Source of the DNA: Spongilla lacustris
Taxonomy: Eukaryota; Porifera; Demospongiae; Spongillida; Spongillidae
Assembly (NCBI GenBank): GCA_949361645.1
Contig: OX442420.1
Location: forward strand, 8,882,735 to 8,946,734
Reading direction: 5' to 3'
Length of the DNA stretch: 64,000 nucleotides
This document shows positions 1 to 11,774 of the stretch, in pieces. The notes under the pieces were generated by a model. That model ran no database searches and was not told the DNA's origin. It saw only the letters and a program-made list of their open reading frames with translations. Position 1 is the first letter of the stretch, and every line of letters begins with the position of its first letter. A program made the position numbers and the translations under genes.

Positions 1-2484
1 CCATCGAATAAATACGCACCTTATTCGTCCAAAAACGCGCTTGGTACCCACTAAAACTCATTCTAGCGTTTATTATGACAGTTTCACGTGTTTCAGTGTA
101 GGCGCATGGTGTTTTCCCAAAGGCGCCAAATCGCCTATTCAATAACCGCCTTTTTCTCTCGTAGATTGATACTACGGCGTACAGGTAGGCTATTTGCTGG
201 AGCGTTGTTTTGAAGTACCAAAAATTATACATGTATACATACGATACTTACCATTCTATGAAAACATTCAGGGACTTGGTTGTATTTGTGGAACCTTATC
301 AGACATTAATGATGACGACATTCTTCAAGTACCATTTATATGAAAGGATTGTTATACTTTCCAGAGCACCACTACATCAAAATAAGTCAAATGTGTTGTC
401 AGGGCCGGCAAGCAACACTGAAGTAAATAATAGTGTCATTACTGAATAGACTAAAAAATCATCACTGACCCCAAAATGAGAGCTCTCTCCAAAAACGTTA
501 TTTAAATGTCACCTCAATACAATATATATAGAGAAAGAAAAAGACATCACAATCTCAGGCTCAATATGTTAAGGAAAACTTTAAAGGAGTGGAAAGTCCA
601 ATTTAAGAAAAGGATTCCTGTTCAGGAAGCCACCAGTAATAGACGAACTTGTTTCTGATGCTAAGTGACTGGGTTCCACGGTAAATATAAAATTGGCCCG
701 GTTATGGTTTCAAATGATGTAATGCGGTAAAGTTAATATAATATTAAATAATTATAATATATATAACTTTTGGTATCTTACAAATACGGATTTTGCTTAC
801 TATGCAATGATATATATATATGCATACGATTGAAATTTATTTGCTTGACACTGACACACCCATTGATTAGTATTGACTTTTTTTTTTGGTTATAAAACGT
901 TGATTATTGTTCGTAATACTATGTTGTACCTTATAATGTATTTTACACGCTCTTTCCAGCTATGCTAATTTTATAACTTGAATATCTATTTTTTAAATTC
1001 GTGTAAACTACCTACCCCTTGTGTCATCGGCTCTCGCGCAGCAGCAGCACGCTATTGGATTAATAGCAAGGCCAAGTGTGTCAACCAAAATTACCTTTAC
1101 CCTCGACTCGATCACAAAAATATTATATATATGGGTTGGTTTTTTTCCCCCTACCACAAACGTACAGTTTCGTTACTGAGAAAGAGTTTAACCATAGATC
1201 TACATGTGCGTCCACAGCTTTTCTGGTAGGGGGGGGGGGGGGGGGGGCAATGAGTCTTGGAACGAGAGTACAGGTATGACTGTACAGTTTATCTGTAGCA
1301 TTACTGGAGTTTTATGAAGAACATTAATTTAAGCTCTAGCACTGTTTCCAGCCAAATTCATTTCTGCTTCACAACATGATTTGAATTCACCTCCGTGATG
1401 TAAACTACTGTGAGTGTGTCTTGTTGCTATAGTCTGTGTATAGAAGAACAATACAATTATTATTATGATTACAAACACATAACGATACGATTTAATTAAA
1501 GCGGTACATCTACACGGTGATACATGCCCTTTAATACCACATCAGTGTATAAAAAGTGTAACCCCATACATGTACCTATGCATGCCTTGCGGGGGTGTTA
1601 CGCGAAAATTCGTCCGGGCAAAAAGTCGGACTACTTTTCGCTGCCAAAATTGGTCCGAACCCGGACCACTTTTGGTCGCTAAAAATGATCCGGCCGCGGG
1701 TTGCCAAAGTGGTCCGGGTTTTATTAACTTGCACGAAACCAGTCCTTGGCCGGTAAAGTTCGTATATATGGTGTGTTATAATATCGAAAGTTACGTTAGT
1801 AACTCTCATATAGGATTTGACCCCGATTGTGAATATCATTTAAAAAACGGGACCCGCTTCTAACGGGACTCCTATCAATCGGATGGCTTAGCTAGTCGTC
1901 GGTATCGAACAAGAAATCAAAAATGAGCCGTTTCGTGTTTGTTTGATATCGCAAAACCGTGTCGTTCAAGAGAACAAAAGGGATTCTGTTTTTCCTCGTC
2001 CCCAGACGGAACGGCGGCCATTTTCTCCTTCTTCCTTTATTTGTAAAGAACTCGAGATAAGAACCGTTTCAAAGGACGCGAATGGTGCCAGTACGTTCAG
2101 AATTTCAAGCGGTAGTGCCCTTTTGAGTCAGATACACGTGGATCCTATTGGACCTGGAACTGATAACATAAATACATATGTTGATAACTTTACTGGGGAA
2201 AAAACTCAACACAGGAGCTGTTTCAAAGAACGTCAGTGGTATCAATAGGTTCAGAATTTCAAGTTATATCCGTACAAGTGAGTATGTTCATAGGGATCGC
2301 TTGTTACAGTAGCTCGGGCTAGAAATGGTGTGTTTCAAGCCATACGGCCATGATAGATGCTGTAAGCCACACCTACTTGAGCTTAAATATTAGAACTACA
2401 CGTGAGGCTATTTCTTTGGTGTTCCTGTTTGTAGTTAAGGTGTTTATATCGTTCGCTTTTGTTAGTGAAGCTGTTTTTGTCAAA
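1..2484. other. Non-coding stretch, no supported gene
   Basis: No ORF here looks like a known protein or has convincing splice-site context. The stretch holds AT-rich sequence with short TA runs (about 760-830), a G homopolymer at about 1229-1247, and a segment at 1600-1720 where a phrase built around 'ggtccgg' recurs. A short phrase containing 'ttcagaatttcaag' appears at about 2096 and again at about 2250. Nothing allows a functional call. Confidence 0.6.
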
Positions 2485-2897
2485 ATGCGTTCACGTCAGC
2501 GTAAGGCTAGAGCTAAACGTCGAGCGGAATACCTCCAAAAGCGAGAGGAAATATTGAAAGTCAGAAGAGAGCAAAGAAAAAGCTCGAGAACGATATCATC
2601 GGAACCCCGAGCCAAAACTAACCGCTGAGGAAGAACGATATCAACAGAACTCCGATCAAAAGCAAACTGCTGAGTGGGAAAAATATCACAAGAACCCCGA
2701 GCCAATACTATCTTTCAAGCGGCAACGGTACAATGAGGCCATGAACAGTGCAGAACATGGCGACGATTCCATCGCTTCTCCTGCGAAAAGAATGCGATTG
2801 CAAGAACGACCGACAGATCAACATGCTGCACGAAGCAAATGCTACCGCAAGCTAAGGATAATGGGCTTAGAAAGATATCTACCAATAAACCCCAAAG
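2485..2897 (+). pseudogene. Basic repeat-protein exon with one apparent frameshift
   Basis: From the ATG at 2485 the reading is strongly basic and helical (MRSRQRKARAKRRAEYL...). Near 2575, in an A-rich run, the reading must shift by one base. It then continues as tandem units of the form RYHRNPEPKLTAEEERYQQ, YHKNPEP and KRQRYNEA, and on through a charged segment to a good splice donor (AAAG|GTACGT) at 2897. The Y-x-x-N-P-E-x-K pattern resembles the basic leader regions I associate with Helitron/PIF1-type mobile-element proteins in marine invertebrates. That link is from memory and weak. The frameshift lies in a homopolymer, so either sequencing error or decay is possible. No helicase or nuclease domain follows in the next kilobases. 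Confidence 0.45.
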
Positions 2898-3104
2898 GTA
2901 CGTATGTTCGAATTCGACTGAGTGATACAATACGTATTTTGAACATGTACATGCATGCGTGCATGTATTATAAAATAATGTTTATTAACCTTTGCGTTGC
3001 AAAGTCAACATGGACATAGTGCCCATATTACCAGGGCAACCTCATTCCTCCATCCTGCACATTCTCTCAGACGGTTCTATTCAGCTACTGTGTGGGGGAA
3101 GGTG

Positions 3105-4055
3105 TCATCCTACTGACAGCTCAGACATGTGTGGTTCTATCATTGTGGTCATACATACTATAGGTGTTACAGCAAGGTTGATGGGGGATCAAGGCAGATA
3201 TGGAGTCAGCAAGCCACATAGTTCTGCAGAAGTCTAAGGGCATTCTCCATTTGAAGACCTGTTGAGGTATGCATTAAGTGTCAATGGCCTGCCTGAGCAT
3301 GCCATGACGTTTAGCCCTTCCCACTATTGTGTTCTGCCTGCATAATTTTATTCAATGTTTCTTTGAAGTGCACTGCGGTGACTGAATATGGCTTCTGTTT
3401 ACCAAGCATGCTGTCCTGCTTGTATTGGAGTCTGCTTGTAATGCCGACATGTCTCCTGTAGTCCTGTTGCTACATGTATGTCTTTGATTCTTCCATTCTG
3501 TTTTAACATTTTAGAACGCTCCCTAGCTGTGCAGGTCACATGTGTAACTTTGGAAAGGAAAACAAAGGTATGGATATAAAAATCATGATACGCTATTTGA
3601 CTGGTGTACTCCACGTATAGAAGAGTACATGTACATCTACATGTATGGAGAAGATTGATATGGTCCTCCAGGGGTGCTACAAAAGTGAACAATAAGTGTG
3701 TGGTGCTTATCCTGAAATTGGAAAGAGGATTAGTTTCGCAATGCAATGGTTGTTTAATGAAGGTAATGTGTGTGTCACATATGGAGATGCAGTCATCCTA
3801 ATGACAGCTCAGACATATTTGACTATAAATGAGGTGGGAGGCAAAATTGTGTGTTATCTTTGTAATATAATATTTTATAAAAATTTACTATAGGTGTTAT
3901 AGCAAGGTTGATGGGGGATCAAGACAGATATGGAGGCAGCAAGCCACATAGTTCTGCAGAATTTTAAGGGCATTCTCCATTTGAAGACCTGTTGAGGTAT
4001 GCATAGGTCTCAATGGCCTGCCTGAGCATGCCGCCCTTCCCACTATGTGTTCTGC
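3105..4055. repeat. Direct tandem duplication, about 690 bp offset
   Basis: The segment at about 3105-3335 recurs at about 3800-4055 with scattered substitutions and small indels. Both contain 'gacagctcagacat', 'gcaaggttgatgggggatca', 'agccacatagttctgcaga' and 'cctgcctgagcatgcc' in the same order. Neither copy has a convincing ORF. Confidence 0.8.
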
Positions 4056-5345
4056 TGTTAGCTGATATGGCTTTAATGTTCTGGATATAGTGTAAAGATG
4101 TTGGTCCAATATCAAGGTAAATGAATGCTGCATTGAGTTGAGTGTATTAGTCATGTTTCTTTATCTACTCTGTAGAGATGTGCGTCAGTGTCTTCTGTCA
4201 GTTGCAAAAATGGTGGTGTGACATTTGGTTCTGAGCCTCTACCAACACCAGAAAAAAATAGCAGCTGTACGGAACACCACCAAGATACAGCAGTGGGTCC
4301 TACAGCTACCAATCTGCCTCACTGCAAATGAGCAATCAGCTACCATGGGAGAGTCACTTGTAGGGGAGCTACCAGCGCCCATATTACCTTATTTCTCCAT
4401 ACACCAGTCATTTGTCAATTGGTACACAATGAAGCTACAAGCCGTAAATAAAGAAGAAAAAGGTAATGGTGACATTTACTGAGCCACTTCCAACACCAGT
4501 TTAAAGAGCTTTGAAAGGAAGAACAAAAGCTTAATGGAACATCAGCTTAATGGAACATCAGTAAGATACTGCATTCATCCCTTCGAAGTGACGTAAGTGT
4601 CTAGTAACAGGTGGGGAGAAGTAAGTGCCTGTATATGGGCTTGTAGAGTGTGTACCAGGTACATGTACAGCCATCACTTTGTAGATTGCATCCTATCAGT
4701 AAATGCATGTTTGTATTCATTGCTTCTTTGAACATCTCAGGGGCGGATACAGGATTTCAGAAAAGGGGGGGTTGTTATAATTAATAATAAGACGAGTGGA
4801 GGGGGGGGTGCTGTCCACCTCCGGTCGATTCAACAAGCAGGGGGAGGGAGGGGGGGTGCTGTCCGTCCGCTTTCAGCCAATTCAATGGGGGGGGGGGGGG
4901 GGGGTGCTGTCGCGTACAACTGCGAGCGAAAAAAAAGTGATTTTGGACAAAGGGGGGGGGGGGGGGGGGGGGGGTTGCAACCCCCCCCCCCCCCCCCTGC
5001 ATCTTATCTGATGACCAAACATATATTTAGGTCTGCTGGTGTTGATATGGCTTCTGTTTACCTGAACTTACAAAAGCAATTTATTTACTCATGTATACAT
5101 GTAACTTTACAGTGTTGCTGCAGTGTATGACACCATCAACACTTTTAAGATTTCATTTGAACACTTACTGTGTGCAGGTCACAAATAAAAGTAAAGGTAT
5201 GATATAAATATGATGATTCACTATTTCACTGGTGTACTCTACATATATAGGAGGATGACAGTAGTGTTTGAATGATGTTGGTCCTGAAATTTTTGAGAGG
5301 CTTAGGTTGGCAATGCAATGTGATGATGGCATGTACTATGGAGAT
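3385..5345. repeat. Second diverged direct duplication (3385-3790 versus 5030-5345)
   Basis: Shared phrases occur in the same order in both blocks: 'atggcttctgttta', 'gtgcaggtcaca', 'actggtgtactc', 'tgaaat', 'gcaatgcaatg' and 'atggaga'. The similarity is weaker than in the 3105/3800 pair, suggesting an older or more degraded duplication of the same transposon-like material. Short ORFs in both (for example 5268-5531 on the plus strand) match nothing I recognise. Confidence 0.55.
4739..5010. repeat. G-run cluster with a G23-TTGCAA-C17 palindrome
   Basis: The block opens with 'caggggcggatacaggattt', which resembles a hAT-type transposon tip (from memory). Several G homopolymers follow (about 4799-4808, 4889-4902), interspersed with the phrase 'gggtgctgtc'. 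It ends in 23 G, TTGCAA and 17 C (4952-4997), a perfect palindrome capable of forming a G:C hairpin. No coding potential. Confidence 0.7.
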
Positions 5346-6032
5346 TGTTCAGTGGATTTAGGGACCAGACTTGGTGATGGTTGTGTACAATGTAGGTGTG
5401 TGGAGTTAGTGATGGTGCATCACACTTTTCATGGATCAGATTTGTCGAAGCTTCCTCCAGAATGTAATAAATGGAGTGCTTATATGTGGTCCTTGATTGG
5501 AGTTCAGCTGACATGGCTGGTGGTGACTTGAAAATGTTGGTGTTTTGCGACTCAGAACGGACTGTTGCAGTTGTTGTGTGTATTGGAGCAAGATAGTTAG
5601 TCTGTTTTTGCTGCAGAATGTGAATTTTTGCCTGCCCCCTGCTCAAGCCTGTGTATGCCTATGGTGTCATGATTTCAGACATTGGTAGTAGGCTCTGGAA
5701 GTAGTTGCTGTGTTGTGTTGTATAGTGTGCATCATGTGACACTGACACCAATTGGGTCTGGGGGAGTAGCAGTAACAATGTAATATTAATTTATGACGCA
5801 ATAATACATTGCACTCTCAAAAAAGAGTGACTGAACTTTCCCGGGATGACAACTGTACATTAAAGGGCTAGCACCATACTCTCAGATCAGTGAACACGAT
5901 GGGCTAAACAAGCGTATGGCAACAGATTTTAGCCCCCTATTTAAAATGTCTTTACCTTGGTTTTAGACACATGTCCCAGCCTTCGATACGGACGCATGAA
6001 TCGATTAAGCTACCAGGCTCTCCTCTTTCTCA

Positions 6033-6153
6033 GTCTCATACCCAGACCCAAATGTACGTAACAATGATCATCGTTTGCACAGTCTTGCATGGGCTGTTTC
6101 CGCATAGCGGTGATGTATCCATCCGCTGCTGCGAACGGGTCTGGGGCCGAGAC
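6033..6153. repeat. Short inverted-repeat element with CCCAGACCC tips
   Basis: The left end (6033-6049, 'gtctcatacccagaccc') and the right end (6137-6153, 'gggtctggggccgagac') are inverted copies of each other with a few mismatches around the sixth to eighth bases. They enclose about 90 bp. The same tip motif recurs elsewhere in the window, so this is probably one member of a miniature element family. Confidence 0.6.
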
Positions 6154-6183
6154 TAATAATCGGGTATGAACAAAAATTAATGA

Positions 6184-6479
6184 AACAAGTAAATAAAAAA
6201 CATTCTCTATGAGAAAGTTGGTGGTATATAGGATTTGAAGGCAAGGGTGGTGTAAAAAGGAAGGAAACAAGGGTCTAATAATAAGGGAAAATGGAATAGT
6301 CCTATATTTAGCACACGAACAACACATTATATCCTACATGTAGAAATGTGCTAAATATAGGACTATTCCATTTTCCCTTATTATTAGACCCTTGTTTCCT
6401 TCCTTTTTACACCACCCTTTCCTTCAAATCCTATATACCACCAACTTTCTCATAGAGAATGTTTTTTATTTACTTGTTA
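6184..6479. mobile_element. Foldback MITE, near-perfect 132-bp arms
   Basis: The left arm (6184-6316) and right arm (6346-6479) are almost perfect reverse complements, around a loop of about 29 bp. Only a small difference is visible (ggcaaggg on the left versus ccctttcc on the right). There is no ORF. A diverged relative lies at 25025-25215. The arm similarity implies recent insertion or gene conversion between arms. Confidence 0.9.
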
Positions 6480-8074
6480 AATATGATCCGAGGTGATAGA
6501 TGAGTGCAGTAAATATAAGCGTACGGTACCTGTACATGTATAACAATTCAAGATTTACATTGCACGCTTTATACTTAATTAATTCTTATTTATAATTATA
6601 TGACCCTCTTTATCATGCTTCTGATTTTAGCTTGAGAGATATTCATGTATGACTGAGTCAAGCATACCTTGCATGTACAACTTTCTTTTTGCATGGCTAA
6701 TGAATCATGTCCTGCACAAATTTTACTATCAGCCTTCGCTACATGTAGCTCTTTCATGATCAGGATGGTCTTCCGTCATTTATAAATTGTGATGAACATG
6801 AACTGATAAATTAACGATTGACTAAATGTTATTAAAAGTACATGCAAGGAAGCGTGTCAAGTTACGTTTTTAGTTTCAACTGACACAACATGAACTCGTT
6901 GAGGGATGAAGGCGTGCATGTTTTTGAGATTCTGAATTGGAAATCAAATAGACCCTGATTTTAGTATTCCTATGATCCATGCAAGCGCACAGCAAGTGCA
7001 ACTGATTTATAATCGAAATATGAAAACAGCAGTTTTAAATCCTTGCCGTTGCTAATTAAAGTAGTGACTTTTCCGTCGATGTTCTCGAGTACAAAGGAAT
7101 CTAATGTTTAAACCAAAAGGTTAGTGGCTTATATAGCATCATTCTTCATACACTATTTCAACATCTTGTTTCGTATACACTGCATGCATACATTGTCAGA
7201 TGCAGGCATACGAACCAGTTTGCAGTGAACTACATTCATCTGCTTTAAACATGCACTGTTAATATGCATATTAATAGTGCACATGTATATACCGGTATAT
7301 AGATCTTCTTCAAAGTTATCATATAGATCCTGATTCACAATGAAAAAATTTCCTCCAAAAGCATCCTTAAGTAGAGCTTTAATTACCTTAAAACTTATAC
7401 ATGTGCCAAATAAACACAATTTCCAATTTTTCAAGTTAACTCATTTTTATCAAGATCGTAGGCAATTTCTGGATTTATCATTAAGTATGCGACAGCTTCA
7501 TTACGTATACACACATCCGTCCCAATATTTTGGAACGCTCGGAACAAGTGCGTCGTTCTTACATTTCCCAGACCCACATACGTAGATTATAAATGCATGT
7601 ATATATACTGTTAACAACTATTATCGTACGTCATGTGGGTCTGGGGACTAGACTATCAGGTTCCAGGGTAGATCGACTTTGCCACTGCTTTAAAAGTGCT
7701 AGCCCAGATCAGGAAATGCTTGGTTTTACTATTATTTCTTGATCATGCAATGATATGGTTGTACTGCGCATGCGTGGTACGACTGATAAGGAGAACCAAA
7801 TGCTGCTGAAGTGGTTGGCATATAATTTTTTGAAAGTCTGGATTTTTAAGGTCAGTGTAATCAATGACGTAATAAAATTAATAGAATTGAATCATGCAAC
7901 TTTTATATGCATGCAAGAATATGCGGCATACAGTTCATCATTACTCAGAATAATAATACATCTTAGCGCTTAACAGTTACCGGCTGATATCAATTAACTT
8001 TCAACCGCGGCTATAAACATATACAGCTATAGTACGTGTATTTAAATCCTTGTGTGTACCGGTCGCACCTTGCG
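6480..8074. other. Non-coding stretch with one small inverted repeat
   Basis: No supported gene. At 7566-7584 and 7626-7650 the phrase 'cccagacccacat' and its reverse complement face each other about 40 bp apart. They carry the same CCCAGACCC/GGGTCTGGG tip seen at 6033-6153. The rest is AT-rich sequence without coding signals. Confidence 0.55.
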
Positions 8075-9025
8075 CTACTTTATGTAGAGTTCAAAAAACT
8101 CAAGGGCCAGATTCTCATTGTTGAGGGGCTCATCCGTGCACAATCTAACTTCGATGTCACCAAAGATGTGAGTAGGGAACGTCTTGCAGAACCACGGGAG
8201 GTTTGGCTGAAGGCAGCATCCACGCTCACGTCCATCACACTGTTGTCCGTCCCACAGGACGTCTGAATAGTAGAAGGTTGTAGTGGATAATACTGATCCG
8301 CGAGCTCCCGACTCACAGTAGTAATCGGTACCGACGAAAGTGGGCGGTACCTTTCCTCCGGCGCAGGGACAACTAGCTTGACGTACATTTGGAGGTGGAG
8401 AGTCCAGTATACCAGAGGCGTACGTGAAGATATGCTGCCTTGTTCCAGGAGCTCCATGCGTGATACTGATCCCGTCAACATACGCGCCCTCGATGCCGGT
8501 ATTCCGTCCGTTACCGCAGCAGACTTGGAAGGCATCGGTTGACCCTATTTGATAACCTCGGAACCTTCCGCAGACTCTTCGGTATCTACAACTATGGGTT
8601 CCTATCCGCACGGAGTCGCATCCGTCTCCGTCGCTTCGTTTTCCGCACGACGCTCTCGGTGACGACAATTTACGTAGCGAAGCGGGGCATTGCTGTGTTG
8701 GATCAGACATGTCCAAGTAGCCGACCCTTCTCCACCGATTTCTCAGGTTTGGAACATCGGGTGGAAACGGAGCTCCACTATACGCGCCAGACTGCAATAA
8801 AGCCTCATCATTGAACTCATCTGATTCACGAAGGTTCGTTTCCTCGGCTTCACTCGCGACCTTTGAATACGTTGCTTCTATTTCAATGTGCTCCAGAGAC
8901 ATGTATCCCTCAGTTCCCATAGGTCCTGCAGCCTTCTCCTCGACATAAGCATCAGTGGCCGCACCTGATGCTGTCCATGCTGCGCTTAGAGTATAGCCAG
9001 CTATGATGATGAGAAGAGCCTTCAT
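8075..9025 (-). CDS. Secreted cysteine-rich protein, 316 aa, single exon
   Basis: This intact ORF starts with a clear signal peptide (MKALLIIIAGYTLSAAW, residues about 1-21). An acidic linker to about residue 95 is followed by a Cys-rich extracellular region of about 220 residues. Recognisable blocks are GKRSDGDGCDSVRIGTHSC, YQIGSTDAFQVCCGNGR, YVDGISITHGAPGTRQHIF, CPCAGGKVPPTFVGTDYYC, LWDGQQC, PWFCK and a C-terminal D-I-E-V-R-L-C followed by E-F-F-E-L-Y. From memory, these blocks occur in a family of uncharacterised secreted proteins common in sponges, cnidarians and echinoderms, with no established function. The Met at 9025 is the natural start because the signal peptide begins there. No domain for catalysis or adhesion could be identified. 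It stands alone, with no neighbour suggesting a pathway. Confidence 0.85.
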   Translation of the reverse strand: MKALLIIIAGYTLSAAWTASGAATDAYVEEKAAGPMGTEGYMSLEHIEIEATYSKVASEAEETNLRESDEFNDEALLQSGAYSGAPFPPDVPNLRNRWRRVGYLDMSDPTQQCPASLRKLSSPRASCGKRSDGDGCDSVRIGTHSCRYRRVCGRFRGYQIGSTDAFQVCCGNGRNTGIEGAYVDGISITHGAPGTRQHIFTYASGILDSPPPNVRQASCPCAGGKVPPTFVGTDYYCESGARGSVLSTTTFYYSDVLWDGQQCDGRERGCCLQPNLPWFCKTFPTHIFGDIEVRLCTDEPLNNENLALEFFELYIK

Positions 9026-9090
9026 GTTACAAGGTTTATAGGGACGAATACGTACTACTAGGCATGTATATACTGTGAGCAGAGCTGAGT

Positions 9091-9098
9091 CTTATATG
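9091..9098 (-). promoter_or_regulatory. Candidate TATA element for the secreted-protein gene
   Basis: On the minus strand 'ggcatataag' lies about 70 bp upstream of the ATG at 9025, and a second TATA-like string ('agtatataca') lies about 40 bp upstream. A start site about 30 bp downstream of the first would give a short leader. This rests on position and motif only. Confidence 0.35.
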
Positions 9099-9190
9099 CC
9101 ACCATCCCGGCCAACAATCACGGAAATCAGAGTGTGTGCACGTGCATTGAACGACCTAGCTATATGACGTAATGTAACTTTTCACATGTA

Positions 9191-9560
9191 AAGGCGGGCT
9201 CTTTATTTCTCAAAAGCAATTCTTCATACCAAAACGAAAGGAGAAAACTGAAGATGACAAGTGGTACTTCTTATCTTCTATCGTCGTTCTGTTGACACTA
9301 GATTTTTTTTTGGCTATGTAGACTGAAATGAAGGAGAATACGCGTGCATTGGCTATACATGTACATGTGGTGTAGCAACACCTTGGCAACCCTGACTTCA
9401 TTTTACACTTGAGCTATAAGTGAACAATACAAGTTCAATAGCCATACAACAGTAGAAGCACCATTATTCTATTAAGCCCTAAACCACAAAGCTTCGTTTT
9501 TGGTCCACTTTTAGCTATAACTTTCAAAAGCGGCCACCTTTCGAAGGAAGTCTTCACTAC
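9191..9560. repeat. Dispersed repeat, copy 1 (order A-B)
   Basis: Part A (9191-9310, 'ggcgggctctttatt' to 'ctagatttt') is followed, after about 65 bp, by part B (9375-9560, 'caacaccttggcaaccctga' to 'cttcacta'). Both parts recur at 16551-16860 at high identity but in the opposite order. Confidence 0.85.
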
Positions 9561-10845
9561 GTGTACAATAATAATTAATACGTCATGACGTAAGTCATGA
9601 AATGTCCTGCAGCGTGTATAGTAGTAAGTATATACAAGTAATCCGGCTGAAGTGAGTGTGGAGGTGGCAATAGGAGACCCCTCCCCCTCCCCAGAATGCC
9701 AGGACGGATGTTTTGCACAAAATAAACGGCAAAGGACAAGCAATAACAGTTTACACAACCATCGAAAATGCAACTATTTAATAATAAAAAACAGAAAAAC
9801 AAAACAGAACGTTGAATTACATGAATGCAGGCGGCAAACTGAAAAAATGATGGAGATACGAAACTAAACGATTTCCAAATGATATACTTTCAGACCTACA
9901 TGATGTCTAATTTGACTGTCCATATTTATTTTTTCTTTGATCAAAAAGGTAATCTGTTCAAAGTATATAATGAATGAAAGGCATTGGTAAAGTAAATGCA
10001 TGAGTCTAGCTTGAGACTGCTTTGCAGATGTATAATTATGAAATTTTTATTACAATACAGGCACACACAAACAACTTGTACCATATGGACAAACTATACT
10101 GCAATTCAATTATTGCATGCATACTAAGTGGCTTGACCACCTACAATACCTATAAGCAGAGCATTTTACTGAATGAGATAGGCCTATATCTATTTGTGCA
10201 ATAGATGTATGTGTGCCATGAAATCAGATGTGTGCACAGTTAACAAGTAAACAACCGGACAACTATTATGCAGCTGAAAATACAAAATCTAAAACAATAA
10301 AATAAAACATGTAAGAGAACGTAAACAATGCACAAAGTTGTAACTCAGTGAAGCTAATTGAGTTATACTGCATGCCTGATACCACCAATACATACGATAG
10401 CAAAGTTGATGTGTGTGTGTGCTGGGGTAGTAACAATTGCTTGCCAGAGAGGTGACATTTCATATCAATGCACACCCCTCCCCCCTCCCAGCCCACCCAC
10501 CCTGCCCAGCTTCCATCACATCACAGTCCGTAGTCCTCTTCCATTACCCCAACCCTTGCAACCTAAACCTTTCCCACCGATACATCTTACCACCTCCATC
10601 ACTAGGATTTTTTTTGTTTCCTATTTCTAGTCCCTTGCCTCATCACAGTGCAATTATCCATCGAATTATCAGTCATTGTACAAGTGTTTGTATTGTTTTG
10701 TGCAGGGTAGAGTCTTTACTTGATGCAGGTCTTATGGATTTGTGCCCACAAAGCACCAAGCTCCACATACACATGCTGATCATGATCAAATTAAAACAAC
10801 ATTAAACGACGACTGGATGCCTGCACCTGTCTTTGTTATGCAATA
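9561..10845. other. Non-coding stretch
   Basis: No supported gene. It holds a CA/GT-rich patch and a pyrimidine-rich C/T segment at about 10475-10630. The small ORFs are low-complexity readings. Confidence 0.6.
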
Positions 10846-11628
10846 CAGGGTCTTCACGAAATAATGCAACACTTTTGGATGAACATAATTCTTAATAGGA
10901 TTATCAATCTAAATCAATTTATGAATACACAATGATCATGGTTAGGTAAATACCAAACACATTATTAAAATTCAATTATCTTTAAAGATTAAATCAAATA
11001 CCTTGCAATTAATTGATTTGACACAGGAATGTACGACAACTTTTTAATTAATTACAAGATTTATAATCTAAAGAATACCCGTGAAAGAAGTTTGAAAAAG
11101 TATGAAATTTAATTGACGTTTTACTAGTTAATATTCAAAACAACAAATCAAACTTGAAAATGCTAAAGGTCACTACAATTGTAATTAACTTATAGTAACT
11201 CACCATTACACAATCTAATACAGAATCAAATTGTGTTTTTTACTACATTTAATCATGGAATAATTATTGATGGTTATTAAAATTAGTAACCCAAAACAGT
11301 TTCAATATTAATAACTTTAAAGCAAATTATGGTCTTAAAGTTAATAACTCACTATTGAACTCAGTAACTTGAAAAATCAGTGCTGTTCCACTGCATACTC
11401 AGACCTTGAGTTACTTATTAGTAGTTACTAAAATCAATTATCTCTAACCGTAATCTTGAACAATGTTGATAATAGAGGGCTTTGAATATTTTATGAGGGC
11501 TTTGATACCACTTATGGATTGTTACTATTTGCATAACATAACTTATGTTAAAGAAATCAAGCAGTTGATTAATTTCAATCCTATATTATAGTGATGTAAA
11601 AGCATTGCGTTCTTTCGTGAAGACCCTG
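10846..11628. mobile_element. Non-autonomous TIR transposon with TA target site
   Basis: Both ends read inward 'cagggtcttcacgaaa', then diverge slightly (taatgcaacacttttg on the left, gaacgcaatgctttta on the right), giving inverted repeats of about 35 bp. The element is bounded by TA dinucleotides (10844-10845 and 11629-11630), as expected of Tc1/mariner-superfamily insertions. The 783-bp interior is very AT-rich and has no transposase ORF, so it is a MITE-like derivative. Confidence 0.85.
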
Positions 11629-11774
11629 TATAACACACTATTCGTACTTCCTAATTACTTACTTACTTCCATCCATGTAAATATACAACTGTGCACTAAT
11701 TTACTGAGAAAATGAAGCACACGATGATCCAGTTATATTTATCAACAATGCACATACACAACGTGTTTCACATT

